Position numbers and translations under genes: made by a program. Of a stretch of DNA of 6,964 bases, positions 6,701 through 6,964 are shown piece after piece. The stretch covers positions 1 through 6,964 of the forward strand of contig SXIZ01000048.1 of NCBI GenBank assembly GCA_005779525.1, given 5' to 3'. Origin of the DNA: Methylococcaceae bacterium (GTDB lineage Bacteria; Pseudomonadota; Gammaproteobacteria; Methylococcales; Methylomonadaceae). Every line of letters starts with the position of its first letter. The first letter of the stretch is position 1. The notes under the pieces are model-generated. The model was not told the DNA's origin, did not search any database, and was given only the letters and a program-made list of their open reading frames with translations.

Positions 6701-6894
6701 CTGACCCAAACACTATTATCCTGTGCGACTTCAATATTTTCTGGACCCAAAAAACTCAGTGCTTGTTCGATCTGCGGCACCTTGCGCGAAAAACGGTACT
6801 CAGTATCTGCGGCGGTTACTGGAGATATAAAAATATTACCACTCAAAATAAAAAATAAAATCTGCAAAAATTTTTCGACGATTTTTGAATCCAT
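3703..6894 (-). CDS. Secreted NHL-repeat protein with inactive C13 (legumain/caspase-like) domain
   Basis: Counted from the ATG at 6894 the protein has 1,063 residues. A signal peptide (1-29, ending VTAAD) directs it through the inner membrane. Residues about 48-607 hold twelve NHL-type blades of the form GIAVA-DGSLWVADTGNNRIQHF, each with a Trp (63, 110, 157, 204, 251, 292, 335, 395, 441, 501, 548, 595). Residues about 618-847 match C13-type peptidases of bacterial secreted proteins: KAIVVAGGG, a DLDDNGKTDD loop (675-684), VLYIISQGG (708-716), NATETLSGTEL, VIIDAPHSGSF (750-760) and FSYAFW. The catalytic His is Q714 and the catalytic Cys is P755, so no peptidase activity is expected. An EF-hand-like loop (D833, N835, D837, G838, D844) and cysteine pairs follow. 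Two beta-rich domains (about 863-967 and 968-1063) form the end, with no membrane anchor or sorting signal. An upstream ATG at 6963, at the window edge, would add 23 residues before the signal peptide. A weak GGGGA lies 11 nt before the chosen start. The role is unknown; binding or scaffolding at the cell surface is likely. Confidence 0.9.
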   Translation of the reverse strand: MDSKIVEKFLQILFFILSGNIFISPVTAADTEYRFSRKVPQIEQALSFLGPENIEVAQDNSVWVSDSAANRILHFNADGTVIGQYGSSGTGVGQFDIPQGIAVASDTSVWIVDSRNHRIQHLDKYGNFIGQFGLSGVADAEVSSLKGITVALDGTLWIVEFTRGRILHFDTTGRFLGQLGTRGNSPGQFEQPLGIATAPDGSLWVADTSNQRIQHFTHDGHFIAQFGSFGNDAGQLQTPHDLAIAADGSVWVTNYFNNRVQHFTAGGQLLQELSTTFDHPSGIAVAKDGSLWVVDASQSALHFSSDGSLIAKLGKSFSEFTPYALTASKDAGGLWVTDTKDNRLGYGLDPSKNNNRIQRRDSQGLLSRQFGTLGQGPGELSGPLGIAEAPDNTLWIADTGNCRIQHLRADGSLIAHWGNCEDRNFLFGPSGIAVAADDSVWVVYGYTYGFRTAIMGYDRIMHLSADGNLIAQFGSNQLVGGNESLPTSAKGIAAVADGSIWITDPFKNTITHMAADGKILSQFGTQGSGPGQFYAPSGIAVASDNSLWIADTGNNRLQHFSPSGEFIEQLGSKGNEAGQFNFPQGLALTSDGSLWVSESGNQRLQQFVPSVKSRSVHPYKAIVVAGGGATIANRSNRFWESITQLGQHANSVLQQQGFKAHEEVLLLTAGNTQNDLDDNGKTDDLQPANKASLRQAIVEWANDANDVVLYIISQGGVDQLQINATETLSGTELSAWLIELEAKIPGKVTVIIDAPHSGSFIQSLAKQTRPRIVITSSNIEQSNVLAHRGFNSFSYAFWSQINAGVPLKLALRNILPVLTALTINDEGQQFQVDSNADGQSNTRDFDSLGDYCLGKCNINTPPPLFIKPLAQNDINLQAGTSLEVKISIQHSEKLSEAWVLVQRPDALHIDPNKAIDIPSFPLNCVADECSVKIDNLDFLGQYYLSFYLMDNLRQVSLPRVIHVSKNRGKEILPAEYDAEQGILYLRNVMVGQQHYQAELGFQNGRFNLWAASTSGESWQPAATFDPASNLLQVPLAQVFGQLYQGSFKHLGNYSFELLNVKPK
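5074..6753 (-). repeat. Twelve protein-level NHL repeats, about 141-nt period
   Basis: The conserved Trp codons of the blades are spaced exactly 47 residues (141 nt) apart in blades 1-5 and again in 10-12. Spacing is 41 and 43 before blades 6 and 7, and 60 before blades 8 and 10, where loops are inserted. The repeats are clear in protein but diverged in DNA, so they are old. Twelve blades suit two six-bladed propellers, with a break near blades 6/7 where the spacing changes. Confidence 0.85.
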
Positions 6895-6964
6895 AAACAA
6901 AGTATTCCCCAGGGATAAATAGTAATTGACAGCTTGAGTTACTTTAAGCAAAAAAAAGGCCATA

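Noticed and set aside
5074..6753. CRISPR-like or satellite DNA array
   Set aside because: The periodicity is 141 nt within one open frame and is conserved as protein, not as identical DNA units with spacers.
6895..6963. Longer start of the large protein at ATG 6963
   Set aside because: It would put 23 residues in front of a well-formed signal peptide and lies at the window edge with no visible ribosome binding site. ATG 6894 gives a normal secretory N-terminus.
6895..6964. Promoter for the large gene in the 70 bp upstream of its start
   Set aside because: The possible -10 (tactat) has no adequate -35 at proper spacing; the matches are no better than chance in A+T-rich DNA.

Overview
The window looks like a chromosomal segment of a Gram-negative bacterium, most likely a gammaproteobacterium. 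The reasons are an E. coli-type RtcB, a proteobacterial membrane-protein family with the IEEWLWD signature, a membrane-anchored monoheme cytochrome, a remnant of an RND efflux pump, and a secreted NHL-propeller/C13-like protein. A methanotroph or sulfur-oxidiser relative is possible, but the sequence seen here does not settle the genus. Base composition is moderate in the genes and strongly A+T-rich at the left edge.

Layout, left to right. Positions 1-107 hold the C-terminal end of a plus-strand membrane protein cut by the window edge. Positions 183-260 hold a compact 78-bp double inverted repeat that looks like a MITE or REP-type element. Three minus-strand genes follow, read right to left: a membrane-anchored protein with one CxxCH heme motif (2154-2882), a 157-residue membrane protein (1586-2059), and the RNA ligase gene rtcB (320-1516). 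The gaps of 69 and 94 bp are compatible with co-transcription but do not prove it. Right of the cytochrome lies a divergent intergenic region with a 38-codon plus-strand membrane microprotein (3149-3265) that has a good ribosome binding site. Next is a decayed C-terminal fragment of an RND pump (3323-3622, minus), bounded by a perfect 12-bp inverted repeat. The rest of the window (3703-6894, minus) is one large secreted protein.

That large protein is the most interesting item. It has a signal peptide, twelve NHL-type blades (probably two six-bladed propellers) and a legumain/caspase-like C13 domain. Two calcium-loop-like motifs lie in or beside the C13 domain, and two beta-rich domains form the C-terminus. 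The C13 domain keeps the fold-defining sequence, but both catalytic positions are changed: the His of the HGG motif is Gln, and the Cys of the DAC-SG motif is Pro. It therefore reads as a secreted pseudoprotease. No CRISPR array, tRNA, rRNA, complete insertion sequence or defence island is visible. The genes do not form an obvious single pathway.
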